Of a stretch of DNA of 64,000 nucleotides, positions 34,782 to 45,184 are shown in pieces. Below the pieces are notes generated by a model. The model worked only from the letters and a program-made list of their open reading frames with translations, was not told the origin of the DNA and ran no database searches. How positions within the stretch are numbered: position 1 is the first letter of the stretch; every line of letters starts with the position of its first letter. This DNA is from SG8-40 sp963792855 (GTDB taxonomy: Bacteria; Pseudomonadota; Gammaproteobacteria; Burkholderiales; Eutrophovitaceae): assembly GCA_963792855.1 (NCBI GenBank), contig CAWBXZ010000005.1, positions 682,001 to 746,000 of the forward strand. The letters are read 5' to 3'. A program made the translations under genes and the position numbers.

Positions 34782-35301
34782 TCAGCGGTTCCAGGTTGCG
34801 TAGCCGCTGGTGGTGCCGTCGGCCCAGTTTACCTGCGTGACACCGACGAAGTTGTTCGTTCCGGAGATTCCGCTGTACTTCCCGGTGCCGCCGGTGAACG
34901 TGAACGTGCCCGGCCCGGCTGCGCCCGGTCCGGGGGTTCCTGCATTATTCCAGGTCGCGTAGGCCTGATCGCCTTCGACGTCGGTGACGATGCAATAGCC
35001 TCCCGCCGCGGTCGTGCCCTTGTTCAGATCGAGGTCGTACCATGCCGGACACTTTATGCCTGCGAGGTGAAACAGGCCGCCTTTGCCTTTGTCACTGAAA
35101 AAGGAACCGGTGAACTCACCGACCCAGTAGAAATGACCTTCTTCAATCTGGTGCGCCTTGCCCACCCCGAACCAGCCAAAATAACCAACCGGCTTGTGGT
35201 TATCCGCATGCGCGGTTGGGGCAAGACGCAGCGAATAACGCAGCGGCAAACGCTACGACACTGAATCGTGAAAAAACATTCCGTGAAAAAGATATTGTCA
35301 T
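34782..35301 (-). CDS. secreted protein of unknown family, broken by a +1 frameshift near the signal cleavage site
   Basis: ATG 35301 (GGGAG upstream) encodes a clear signal peptide MTISFSRNVFSRFSVVAFAA followed by ALFAA. The frame then shifts by one base near 35226 into LAPTAHADNHKPVGYFGWFG, and the mature protein runs to 34782. The total of 520 nt is 3n+1, giving 172 residues. The mature part is aromatic/Gly-rich, with KCPAWYDLDLNKG, TWNNAGTPGPGA and TGGTGKYSGISGTNNFVGV; the last resembles the beta-barrel core of allene-oxide-cyclase-like or dirigent-like proteins. Not recognised further. A strong terminator follows. Confidence 0.65.
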
Positions 35302-35610
35302 TGTTGAATGGCTCCCATAGCTTGAAGTTACGGATTACGGACGGTGTTGCCCGGCGGAGACCGAGTCCGCGAAGTTCTGGCTTGCGGTACTCGTGCGCCG
35401 GGACCATTGGACCGCATGACGACTTACCAATAGCTTACGGATAGACGACCCTTTGCCATTGACATAGTGGGCGCGCAACAGGTTGCCGCCGTTGTGCGCC
35501 GCAACAACAAAAGTGTGAATTTGTCACATTTTTCGTGTGTGCCGGTTAACGCCCAACATGTCATGACGAACACATACTGGTTGTGCCAAAACAAAACCGG
35601 GGAGAGTGGC
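35302..35610. promoter_or_regulatory. divergent promoter region of the secreted-protein and BTAD-regulator genes
   Basis: About 310 bp between divergent starts. The half nearer the regulator is AT-richer (ttgccattgacatagtgggc, and the direct repeat tttgtcacatttttcgtgtg). No RNA element was recognised. Confidence 0.4.
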
Positions 35611-36630
35611 ATGCTCAGGAACGATGGCACGGCATCACTTACGTATGGCACGAGTCTCGCGCGGCGCAGCCGAGACACCGAAGATTCCAGAACACCTTCA
35701 GTCGACGCCGCTGCGAAGAAAAAAAGAGCGAGCAGGTCGCGAAATGGCAAGGGAGAACCGCAAGCTGGTGATGATGCGATGGTCGGCTTGATCCAGAACG
35801 CCTATCTGCGTTTGCTCGTCGGAGATTCCTTGAATGCACGACGCACACTGGAGCGTGCGCTGGCTTCGCAGGGCATTCACCAATTGGCAGGCGAGGCGCT
35901 GAAAACTGCGCCCTTGATCAATGTCGGGGCGAAGCATCGGGGCGACCCTGCTTCTGCCGCGGACTTGCACTGGCGACCCGGAGATCCTGGCAGAGCGAAG
36001 GTAGTCATTCGCACGCTGGGCAGCTTCGAAGTCATCGTAGATGGCGTCAATCCCGGATCCCGGCGCAAGCCGCCTTATCGTCCGCTTGGCATGCTGAAAG
36101 TGCTGATTGCGCATGGCGGCTGTGCCGTTAGCGAAGGCGCCGTCGTCGACGCGTTGTGGCCGGATCTCGACGGTGACCATGCGCACGACGCGCGCCAGGT
36201 CGCTCTGCACCGGTTGCGTAAGCTTCTTGGCTCAAGCGATGCGATTTCGGTCAGTCACGGCCGGATGTTTATCGATGACGAGTTGGTGTGGGTGGATGCG
36301 CTGGCACTCGAAACCCTGATCCGTGCCCGGTTGCCGGGAGGTAATCGCGAAAAAGCGAAAATCGCGCTCGATCTTTACCGTGGAGCCTTTCTGCCACAGG
36401 AGGTCGACGCCCAGTGGACGGTCCGCATGCGCGAGTGCTTGCGCACAAAATTCGTGAATATCGTTGCCAAAGCCGCGATGGAGATGGAATCGCAAGGGCA
36501 GTTTTCCGAAGCGGCTGCGTTATTCGAGAGAGGCGTCGCAGTCGACGATCTTGATGACGTGCTGCATACGGGACTGGTTCGTTGTCTGAAGAAAGCCGCG
36601 CCGCCAGGGGTTAGTCAAACGAGATCGTAA
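35611..36630 (+). CDS. winged-helix plus BTAD transcriptional regulator (SARP-like)
   Basis: 339 residues from ATG 35611, with GGGGAGAG just upstream. Residues about 20-130 are basic and low-complexity. An OmpR-type winged helix begins at VVIRTLGSFEVIVDG, with EGAVVDALWPDLDGD and ARQVALHRLRKLLGSSDAIS. The BTAD (bacterial transcriptional activation) helical domain follows (DLYRGAFLPQEVDAQWTVRM, AALFERGVAVDDLDDVLHTG). There is no ATPase or TPR extension. Divergent from the secreted-protein gene, so it may control it. Its 3' end overlaps the convergent tamB end by 20 bp. Confidence 0.82.
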   Translation: MLRNDGTASLTYGTSLARRSRDTEDSRTPSVDAAAKKKRASRSRNGKGEPQAGDDAMVGLIQNAYLRLLVGDSLNARRTLERALASQGIHQLAGEALKTAPLINVGAKHRGDPASAADLHWRPGDPGRAKVVIRTLGSFEVIVDGVNPGSRRKPPYRPLGMLKVLIAHGGCAVSEGAVVDALWPDLDGDHAHDARQVALHRLRKLLGSSDAISVSHGRMFIDDELVWVDALALETLIRARLPGGNREKAKIALDLYRGAFLPQEVDAQWTVRMRECLRTKFVNIVAKAAMEMESQGQFSEAAALFERGVAVDDLDDVLHTGLVRCLKKAAPPGVSQTRS

Positions 36631-39600
36631 AGAACAGGTCGATGGCATCGGTATCGCCGCTTTCGGTGCGCAATGACCAGCGCCGCGTGAGCTGGTAAGT
36701 AACGCGCAGGGTGTTGCTCGCGGTGCTCACGCCGAACTCCTGTGTGACGTATATCTTGTCGGAGATCTGTTTTCCGACCGCGACGACGCCGCCTTCCGAT
36801 CCGCTGCTGCCCGGTATCAGGGAGATTTCGTCCAGGCCGACCGAGCGTGCCAGTTGCGCCTGTAGCGGTGCTGTCCCAAGGCCGGCGGCCAGCGCGACGG
36901 CCGATCGCTGTAATGCCTGAGAATCCTGCGTGTTACTCGATTCTGCCTGTCTGCCCAGCACCAGCCACGCGAGTTTGTCCGGGTCTGGCACCTCTGGATC
37001 GGAAACAAGACGCACCAGCGGGTCGCGCGCCGTGCCGGTCACCTCGACGCCGGCTTCCACCGGTTGGTTCTTGCGCATGGCGCGGATGTTGATCCCGGGG
37101 TTGTTCACCGGGCCGGCAAAGTAAAGCGCGCCTTTTTCGATTTGCAGGCGGCGCCCATATGCCTCGAAGGTGCCGCTGGCAACGCGGATCTCGCCGTTGG
37201 CCGACAACGGTTTGTCGGCGCTGCTGGTCAATTGAATGGCGCCTTCCATGCGCGCATCAAGTCCGCGCCCAACGATGGTGAAATCCGGACCCAGGTCGAG
37301 CTTCAGGTCGAGGTTGGCACGCTTGGTTTCCGCAGACACCTGTGATTGCGTTTGCTGGCCGGATATGACGACGTCGTCGCCCAGCGCGGGCCTTGTGCGA
37401 TTGCGTAGCTCGACCCGTCCCCGATCGGCGGTCAACTCGCCGTTGAGCGAGAACACCGCGTCGCGGTATCCGAGTTTTCCGGCACCCGAAACGGTTAAAC
37501 GCAATTCCGGATGCTGGACCACGGCAAGCTGGCGCGCGGCCCACTGAAGATCCATCACGGGGACGCCTTTGCGCGCCGAAAAACGCCCGCTCGCCGTCAG
37601 TTCGCCTTCTCCGCCCTTGAGGCGAAATTGTTTCAGTTCCAGTGCGTCGTCGCCGAAGCTCGCGCGCAGCAAGCCTTCGCGAAAAAACACGCCATTGGCG
37701 ACATCCTCGATCTTCAGATCGTCGGCTTCGACGGTTCCGCTCAGTCTCGGTTGCGCGATCGTGCCGCCGCCTTTCACCGACATTTTCAGGCTGCCGTCCG
37801 CGGTCACGTTGCGGCTTGCCAGCGCGGCGATCGGGCGTATCGAGCGCATCTGCATCACGCCTTCGAGGGTCAGCGGCGCGTCTCCGGCGATGCCCAGTTT
37901 CGAACCGCGTTTCTCGAGACGTGTCTGCGCCGAACCGTTGGCGTCTATCTGGGCGCTGCGCAAAAATGGCTTCGGCGTTGATCCGGTTGGCAACTGCCCG
38001 CAACGTCACGCGCAGCTCTGTCATACCCAGCGCCAGCGGTTCTTCGCCCGGAATGACAATATCTCCGCTCCGTCCGGGTCAGTTCGACGAAGCCATCGAC
38101 TGTGTCGTTGGCATTGATCTCCCAGCGCCCTCCGAGCACAAGCGTCGATTCGATGGCAGGGGGCTTTTCCATCAGTGCCATTACCCGCGCGGCCCGCACG
38201 CCGCTGATCGAACCTTGCGTGCGGAGCCCGTTACTGTCGTAGCGCGTCTCGCCGAGCGACAGTTCGGCCAGGCTGAAGACAACGCCGGTTGCGCCAAGCA
38301 GCACGCGATCGCCGGCGAGTTCCAGGGTTGCCTCGCGTGTCATCCGGAAAGGGTAGTCACCGCGTTCGTTCTGCAGTGACTGCAGGGTGCCGGACCAAAT
38401 ACGGCGTGATCTGTCCCAACCGCCGTTCAACTGACTGGAAAGCTGCAATTGTGGAGCGCCGGCGTAAAGCTCGATGGAATGTGACCGCAGTGTTCCGTCC
38501 ACCTTTGCCTCCGCGCTGTCCACGAACAGGTCGCCGCGTTCAGCTCGTTTGACAGCGACTCTCGCGCGAATGGCGGGATCCTCAGCCTGCGTCATCGCGA
38601 TCTCCGCTGTGGCTTCGTCAATGCGAAGCTGTTCGAAAACAAGCTTGTTCGCCCGCAGGCTGGCAGTGACGGAAGGCTGCGCCAGCGTGCCGCGCAATTT
38701 GCCCGACAGTTGTAGCTGGCCGGCGGCGGATTTCTCGAGAACCTCGAGGTGCTGCGCGTCAATTGTGAAATCAAGCGCGTCACCGGCCGCGCCGAAACTG
38801 CCGGCCAGTTTGAGACGGTTGCCGCCGTAATCGAGTTGCATGTCAGCAGCCTGCAGACGCGAGGCAGACAACCGCGCGGTGCCGCTGCCGGACAGTGCGA
38901 CTGCGTTGAGCTGGCTCTTGGCGAGTTGATAGCTGACTATGGCGTGCCAGTCGGGGCGCAAATCGCCGTGCGCGCGCACCTTGCCGTTGAGCCTGGCTTG
39001 CGGAAATTCTCCGAACCGTGCCGGGTCGAATTCGTTGAAGGAACCGTCAACGGTGTAGCTCAATTGCTCGTTGCGGTCGATCGATCCGCTGGCGTTCAAT
39101 TGTGCGCCGGCGGCTTGCGCGGTGATGCGATCGAAGGTGATGCGCTCGGCGGTGACTTCCGCATCAGCGTTGATCCGCATGTCTTTCTCGCGCAGGTCGG
39201 CGGCGATACGCTGTCGATTGCCGTCATGGTCGAGCCGAATCGACCCGTTCAGCCGGGTTTGCTGCAACGCTTCGTGCACGGCGCGCAGATCGAGATTGCT
39301 TACGTCCAGCGCAAGGGTGATCTGTTCCTGTGCGAGTTGGGCGTTGCCGCTGGCGTTGCCGCCTTTGCCGAGATCGATTCGCAAGTCCGACAGTTGCAGC
39401 GACGAGGTGTCCAGCGCAAAACCGGCGTCAATGCGCTGGATGGGCAGCCGCTGCTGATCGATCGGCCCGGAAGCAGCGTTTTCCGCTTGCAGGCGGCCGG
39501 CCAGAAAGAAACGCTCGACCGGTTGCGTCGTTACCGTTTCCGCCGCCATCGACACAGTCAACGCCGTTTGCGGAAAGCGCGCATCGATGGCCGCCGCGTC

Positions 39601-40423
39601 GATGTTCGATGCGCTGGCACTGACCGACTGAACCGGTTGCGCCAGGAACGGCGTGAGCAAGAGTTCGGCGTTCATCTGCAATGGTCCCAACAGCGCAGTG
39701 ACGACGGCATCGATTCTCTGCAATTCGCCCGAGAGCCCGATATCGGCGGACAGGGGCCAGCCCTCGATTCGATTGCTCGATACGGACAGCGTCGCAGCCA
39801 ATGGCATGGGTGACGACGCGCCGATCGTTGCTTCTCCGGACGCGCGACCCCATGGGCTGTCCAGCGAACGCAACACCACTTCGTGCGTCCGGCTGTCGCC
39901 ATGGTAAGACGCGTCGATTCCGGTCAGTTGAATTCGCTCCGGTTCTGCAGCGCCCGTTTCGGAGGACGCGTTGCCGGCCGCGATAACCAGCTCCGCAATC
40001 CTCAGCGAAGCAACGTCGATCGCGATAGGCAGCGCAAGGTCCTGCGGAAGTGGCGGCGGCTGCGATCCTTGCGGTTGCGATGCAGCTGTCTTCGACATAT
40101 AGCTCAGCGCATCGAGGTGAAGACTGGTGACGTCGAGCCGGCGGTTCGTGAGCAGCCATGGGGACCAGACCAGCGCGATATTGCGTGCCTCGATCCTGTA
40201 CTCGGTGTTCTCGCACACGAGGTACTGCACGTGGACCGGCTTCATGAAGGCGCCGCGTATGCCATTTACCGTAAGTGAGCAGGGCAAGGATGTGGCGATG
40301 CGCTCGATGCCCCATCGCAGCGCGGTTTCGCTGCGAGCTGCCCAGTAGACCGCAGCGCCGGTCGAGCAAGGACAGAAACACGATTCCGGCGAGCAGCCAG
40401 AGCAGAAACCTGCGGGTTCTCAC
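36611..40423 (-). CDS. tamB: translocation and assembly module protein TamB, broken by three +1 frameshifts
   Basis: Four reading-frame segments join into one 1269-residue TamB. GTG 40423 begins a membrane anchor RTRRFLLWLLAGIVFLSLL, then AAVYWAARSETALRWGIERI in a second frame. Shifts lie near 40359-40364, 38064-38072 and 37962-37966 (an A5 run). The 3813 nt minus three is exactly 3n. The long beta-helical body fits AsmA/TamB. The C-terminal DUF490 region has IEKGALYFAGPVNNPGINIR, DPDKLAWLVLGRQ and the outer-membrane-engaging end DAIDLFFTISFD. Start overlaps the tamA stop as GTGA. It spans inner to outer membrane and works with TamA in envelope assembly and lipid transport. Confidence 0.85.
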
Positions 40424-42181
40424 TGGAGCACGAATCCTGCGGTGAAGTGAACGCGGTAATCGTCCACGTCCTCGCCGTAAGCGACATCGAAATTCAGCGA
40501 GCCAATCGGGCTGTACCAGCGCACGCCAACGCCATAACCTACGGCCGCCTCGAAGCCGGAGGTTTCGTCAACGGCATTGCCAGCGTCGTAGAACACGGCA
40601 GCCCCCCACTGTTGCCTGATCCAGTGTATGTACTCGATGCTGCCGACCAGGAGATAGCGCCCGCCGACGATGGAACCGCCTTCCTCGACACCGAGGCTTT
40701 CGTACTCATAACCGCGCACCGAATTGTCGCCGCCGGTGCGAAACAGGTATTCGGATGGGAATGCCCTCGCGGCTGTCGGCAATCACGGTGCCGGACTCCA
40801 GCCGCATCGCGATGGTCCCAAATGTTTTCACCGGCAGAAAGTACGAACCCTTGGCGATGACGCGTCCGAAGTTGGCGTCCGAGCCCACGTCGCGGCTGGC
40901 GCCGCCGAGTTGGAGACTCAGAAAATGTCCGGCGCGCGGCGTCAGGAAATCGTCCAGTCCGTTCCAGCTCCAGAGCTGTGCAAGATACAAGGCCTGGAGA
41001 TCGTCTTCCGTTCCGTCCGCCAGCACCCGGTTCTCGGTGAGCAGTTGTAACAACTGCTGCGACTTGCGCTCTTCGACAAGGTAGGTATGCAGGCCGGTCA
41101 CGCTCCAGTCGGTGCTTTGCACGTTCTGGATGTCTTCATATTTGAAGCGCGCCACTGCACCGTAGTTCCATCCTCTCTCGTTCACCGGAAGATCAAGGCC
41201 GCCCAGAACTTCCTGGCGCAAACGGTCGACTTCGGCCCTGGCGTTCAGCTTCAGCGCGCGATCGAAGGCGTTGTGATCCGTGTATCCGGCGAGCCCGCGC
41301 AGGCCGCGGTCGGTGCTGAATCCAATGCCCAGGTCAACCTTGCGTGCCTGGCTCTCCACCAGATTCACGAAGATCGGCGTGGCGTCCGCTCTTTCGGCAT
41401 CGTTGGCCGCGAACACGACCGCACTGGCAAAACGGCCGCTGGCAAGGAGCCGCTTCTGGAATTTCAGAAGCTGTTCTTCATCGTAGGGGTCGCCCGGCTC
41501 GATCGGGCTCAGATTGCGCACGATCGGCAACGGGTAACGTTGCAGACCGCTGACTTCGACCTCGCCGAAATAGAACGGCGGTCCGCTGTCGATCTCGACC
41601 GTAAGGCGCGCCTCGCGTACCGCCGGGTCGATTTCGGCGCGGCTGCTGATGATGCGCGCCGCTGCGTAGTACCTGCGGTGCAGGCTGTGTGTCGCGCCTT
41701 CCTTGCTGGCGTCCCAGTCGCGTTGCCGGAATACGCTTCCTTCATTGAAGACGAAAGCATCGCGGGCGGTCCGCACCCGCTGCTCGTACATGGGGTCATC
41801 GTTGACCGCGCCGCGGATGCGCAAGTCGACCGTCACGACTTTCGTCGGTTCTCCCGGCTCGACCTGTAACTTGACGATCCACCCGGTTTCGTTGCGTTCG
41901 AGTCGCGCTGTTACTTCGGACGAAAAATAACCTTCCGTTGCGAGCAGTCCGCGGGCCTGCGCCGGTGCCGTCTTGACGAGTTGCCGTAACTGATCCTCGG
42001 AAACGTCTTCCCGGCCGGCCCAGCCGGTAAGGTCGAGGTTGTCTTGCAGCACGCCGGCGAGTTCCTTCGGTGCTTCGATCTGCACGCTGAATTCGACAGG
42101 GACCGCCAGAACCGGCAACGCTGCCAGACAAAGAAAGCCGGCGAGCACCATGCGGGTGATCCGGCTTCGCAGTTCAGGCAT
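40420..42181 (-). CDS. tamA: translocation and assembly module protein TamA, broken by a +1 frameshift
   Basis: 586 residues after correction. The signal peptide is MVLAGFLCLAALPVLA, then three POTRA domains (about 28-270; FYFGEVEVSGLQRYPLPIVR is the last). The BamA-like barrel contains RGLRGLAGYTDHNAFDRAL and, after the shift, YLFRTGGDNSVRGYEYESLG, the conserved Omp85 lid-loop motif RGY, ending HFTAGFVLQ. The shift is an extra C in CCC (plus-strand GGG 40757-40759); 1762 nt is 3n+1. Outer-membrane Omp85 protein working with TamB, the next gene. Confidence 0.87.
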
Positions 42182-42274
42182 ACCGGGAGCAATTTGCAGA
42201 GTGGGTCAGGTGTTCATTGTCTCAGAATGCGCCGCATTCGATGTGTTATCAGCGCCTTCGAGCGTGGCCGGATC

Positions 42275-43960
42275 TCACGCAGGGAAGCTGCGAACCAGCT
42301 TCCCCGGCTTGCCGCAACCGGCGACCGGCCCGCTCTCGTCGACCACGCGCGTGCCGTTGACCCACACGCCAAGCACGCCGGTGGGGGGAATGTCGACGCG
42401 GCAGGCGCCGGCGGGCAGGTCCGATACCCGGGTCTTCTCGCCGCGCCCCACGGTGTCCGGGTCGAACATCATCAGGTCGGCATGCGCGCCGGGCACAAGC
42501 CGCCCCCGGTCCGCAAGGCGGTAGGCATCGGCGGCGCGGCTGGTCAGCATCTGCACTGCCTGTTCCAGTGTCAGGTCACCGCGCTCGCGCACCCAGTGGC
42601 CCAGCAGGTACAAACCGAATCCGGCATCGCACAGGAACGACAGGTGCGCACCCGCATCGCCAAGACCGAGCGCAGCATACGGGTTGACCAGCAGTTCGCG
42701 CACCCGGTCATCATCGATGTTGAACAACTTGCAGTCGAATACCGTCTCCATGCCACCGGCGAGCGCATGATCGAGCAGCCAGTCGAACGGATCCTGACCG
42801 GATTCCTTCGCAAGTTCCGGGACCAGTCTGCCGACCAGCGCGTCGAACTTCGGGTCTGTGACTTCCTGCACGCGCATCTGGCGGAAGGAGTGATAGGAAA
42901 AGCGCACCGGCACGCTGGTGGTGAGCGCTTCCGCCTTGACCGCCTCACGGAATGACCTGTCGGCAAACAGTTCGCGGTAGCGCGGCGTGCCGATCGATTC
43001 CATTGCCGGACGCCACGAGATCATCGCGTGCAACGGGTAGGGCAGCGCCATGGAGAATTCCATTCCCAGCGGGTAGCTTGCCACCTGTCCCCACAATTCG
43101 CGCCCCCGCTTTCGCGCCGCTTCGATTTCACCGAACTCGCGCACCACGCGTTGCGGATCGTTCGGGTCGCTGAACATTGCGCAGATCATCACCGGCCGTC
43201 CGTTGCGCGCGGCAATCTCTTCCAGCCACGGTACGGTGCTCGTCATGCCTTTGGTCAGCATGAACACGCCTTTGCCTTTTTCGCCCAGCGTTCCGGTGAG
43301 CGTCATCATTTCGTGCGCGTCGGCGAAACGCGACGGCATCGGAATGCCATCGATGCCGTTGTGTTGTTCCAGCGTCGAGGTGGCGAATCCGATCGCGCCG
43401 GCGTCCAGCGCTTCGAGGACGATCTTTCGCATCTGCGCGACTTCGCCGGAGTTGGCCGCGCGCTTCATCGCGTCTTCCCCCATCACGTTGACGCGCACGG
43501 AAGAATGGCCGCAGAAGGAAGCGACGTTGGGCACCATGCCCTTGCGTTCCAGCAAGTCGAGATATTCGGGATAGGACTCGAAGTCCCAGTCAATGCCTGC
43601 TTGCAGCGCCTCGATCGGCATGCCTTCGACGTAGGCGAGGTTGCGCGCATTCAGGTCGCGGTGTTGCGGTTTGCACGGCGCGATGGTGAATCCGCAGTTG
43701 CCGATCACCACGGTGGTGACCCCGTTGGCGGGCGAGGGCGTCGCGAAAGCGTCCCAGGTGAGCTGCGCGTCGTAGTGCGTATGCAGATCGATGATGCCCG
43801 GAGCAAGGACCTGGCCCTGTGCGTCGACGCGCTCGCGCGCCGCGCCAAGATCCTTGCCGACCGCCACAATACGGCCGTCGCTGATTGCAACGCCGCCAGC
43901 CCTGGCCGGGGTGCCCAGTCCGTCAATGACTTGTGCGTTTTCAATAATCAGGTCGTGCAT
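42275..43960 (-). CDS. N-acyl-D-amino-acid deacylase family amidohydrolase
   Basis: 561 residues from ATG 43960, with AGGAGA 6 nt upstream. Amidohydrolase fold: MHDLIIENAQVIDGLGTPAR, metal motif IDLHTHYDAQLTWD, NCGFTIAPC, and the C-terminal Asp region LGLGDAGAHLSFLCD. The small domain ends in ADLMMFDPDTVGRG. Resembles the D-aminoacylase/D-hydantoinase-related subgroup often found in catabolic loci of betaproteobacteria. The true substrate is unknown. Divergent from the dioxygenase gene, with palindrome copy B between. Confidence 0.85.
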   Translation of the reverse strand: MHDLIIENAQVIDGLGTPARAGGVAISDGRIVAVGKDLGAARERVDAQGQVLAPGIIDLHTHYDAQLTWDAFATPSPANGVTTVVIGNCGFTIAPCKPQHRDLNARNLAYVEGMPIEALQAGIDWDFESYPEYLDLLERKGMVPNVASFCGHSSVRVNVMGEDAMKRAANSGEVAQMRKIVLEALDAGAIGFATSTLEQHNGIDGIPMPSRFADAHEMMTLTGTLGEKGKGVFMLTKGMTSTVPWLEEIAARNGRPVMICAMFSDPNDPQRVVREFGEIEAARKRGRELWGQVASYPLGMEFSMALPYPLHAMISWRPAMESIGTPRYRELFADRSFREAVKAEALTTSVPVRFSYHSFRQMRVQEVTDPKFDALVGRLVPELAKESGQDPFDWLLDHALAGGMETVFDCKLFNIDDDRVRELLVNPYAALGLGDAGAHLSFLCDAGFGLYLLGHWVRERGDLTLEQAVQMLTSRAADAYRLADRGRLVPGAHADLMMFDPDTVGRGEKTRVSDLPAGACRVDIPPTGVLGVWVNGTRVVDESGPVAGCGKPGKLVRSFPA

Positions 43961-44050
43961 GCGGATTCTCCTGCCTTCATTCGCCGAAACGGTGCAATCT
44001 ATCGTTGGGGAAAGCATCCGTCCAGCATCCGTTGGTGTGTCTTTGTTATG

Positions 44051-44085
44051 CTAGGGCCTGTTAACACATAGGTGTTAACTGTCCT
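44051..44085 (+). repeat. dispersed palindromic repeat, copy B
   Basis: Starts ctagggcctgttaacac. Its core gttaacacataggtgttaac (44060-44079) is a perfect 8-bp inverted repeat with a 4-nt centre. It lies in the divergent promoter region of the amidohydrolase and TauD genes, so it could also serve as an operator. Similar to 16902-16936. Confidence 0.6.
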
Positions 44086-44176
44086 GGTTTGCCGGCCGGG
44101 TGTTTTGGCTGCCCGGGAACGTGCCCCCGGAACGAAGCAGCGCGAACCATTCACGACCAACAGCGGGAGAATGGCC

Positions 44177-45103
44177 ATGAGCAGCAGCGGCAACGTGATC
44201 GAGAACATGCCTGGCGGCAGCAAGGCCGCCAGCCGGAACAGGCCGGTTGCTGGCGGGCACATCGAGATCCAGCCCCTGAGCGCGGCGCTGGGCGCGGAAA
44301 TCATCGGACTGGATCTGAACGGCCCGGTTGGCGAGGCCGCGATCGCCGCTGTCCGTTCGGCTTTCCTTGCGCATCATTTGCTGTGCTTTCGCGGCGAGGC
44401 ACTCGCGCCTGCCGATTTTTCCCGCGTTGCGCGCGTTTTCGGAGAACCGCAACTGCAGTTGTACCGCAGTCAGCGCGTCGAAGAAGTGCCCGAGGTGTCG
44501 ATGCTGGAGAGCACCTACAAGTCGGCCGAAGACAAACCGGACGATCTTGCGCTGGTGCGCCTGTCGGGCTGGCACACGGATGATTCCTATTTCGCGCAAC
44601 CGGCCAAGGCGACGATGCTGCAGGTCCTGTCGCAGCCGTCGAGTGGCGGTGAAACGCGGTTTTGCAATACACGCCGGGCGTACGAGGACCTCGACGACGA
44701 AATGAAACAGCGTCTGGACGGGCTGCAGGCGGTGCACAGTTACGATACCGTGCGCGCGCCGGGGCGGGCGCCGGAGCGCAGTGCGGTCGAGAAACAGGAA
44801 ACGCCGGACGTCGTTCATCCGCTGCTGCGCACGCACGAGGATACCGGCAGGAAAGCGATCTACTTCAATCCCAACCGGACCGATCACATTGTCGGCATGG
44901 ACAGAAAAAGCAGCGATGAACTGCTCGATTGGCTGTACACGCATATCACGCAACCGAAGTATCGCTATGACCACGCGTGGCGCCCGGGTGACATCCTGTT
45001 GTGGGACAACCGGTGCCTGATCCACTCGGTCAATACCGATTTCCCGGTTGGCGAGAAACGTTTGCACCAGCGCATCCTGCTCAAGGGCGGCCGCCCGGTC
45101 TGA
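44177..45103 (+). CDS. TauD/TfdA family Fe(II)/2-oxoglutarate dioxygenase
   Basis: 308 residues from ATG 44177 (MSSSGNVIENMPGG); GGGAGA is 6 nt upstream, and an ATG two codons earlier is possible. Family core: IEIQPLSAALGAEIIGLDLN, metal motif SGWHTDDSYFAQ (His-x-Asp), GETRFCNTRRAYEDL, then ILLWDNRCLIHSVNTDF with the distal His, and RLHQRILLKGG with the 2-oxoglutarate Arg. These enzymes hydroxylate sulfonates, phenoxyacids, carnitine and similar compounds. The surrounding catabolic genes fit xenobiotic or organic-acid use. Confidence 0.88.
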   Translation: MSSSGNVIENMPGGSKAASRNRPVAGGHIEIQPLSAALGAEIIGLDLNGPVGEAAIAAVRSAFLAHHLLCFRGEALAPADFSRVARVFGEPQLQLYRSQRVEEVPEVSMLESTYKSAEDKPDDLALVRLSGWHTDDSYFAQPAKATMLQVLSQPSSGGETRFCNTRRAYEDLDDEMKQRLDGLQAVHSYDTVRAPGRAPERSAVEKQETPDVVHPLLRTHEDTGRKAIYFNPNRTDHIVGMDRKSSDELLDWLYTHITQPKYRYDHAWRPGDILLWDNRCLIHSVNTDFPVGEKRLHQRILLKGGRPV

Positions 45104-45184
45104 AGCGCACCCGTCCCGTTTGCTTCCTCGCAGCGAGCACAGTCTGATGCGCCCGGTCAGCGTGTATCCGTCCCGTACGTTTGA

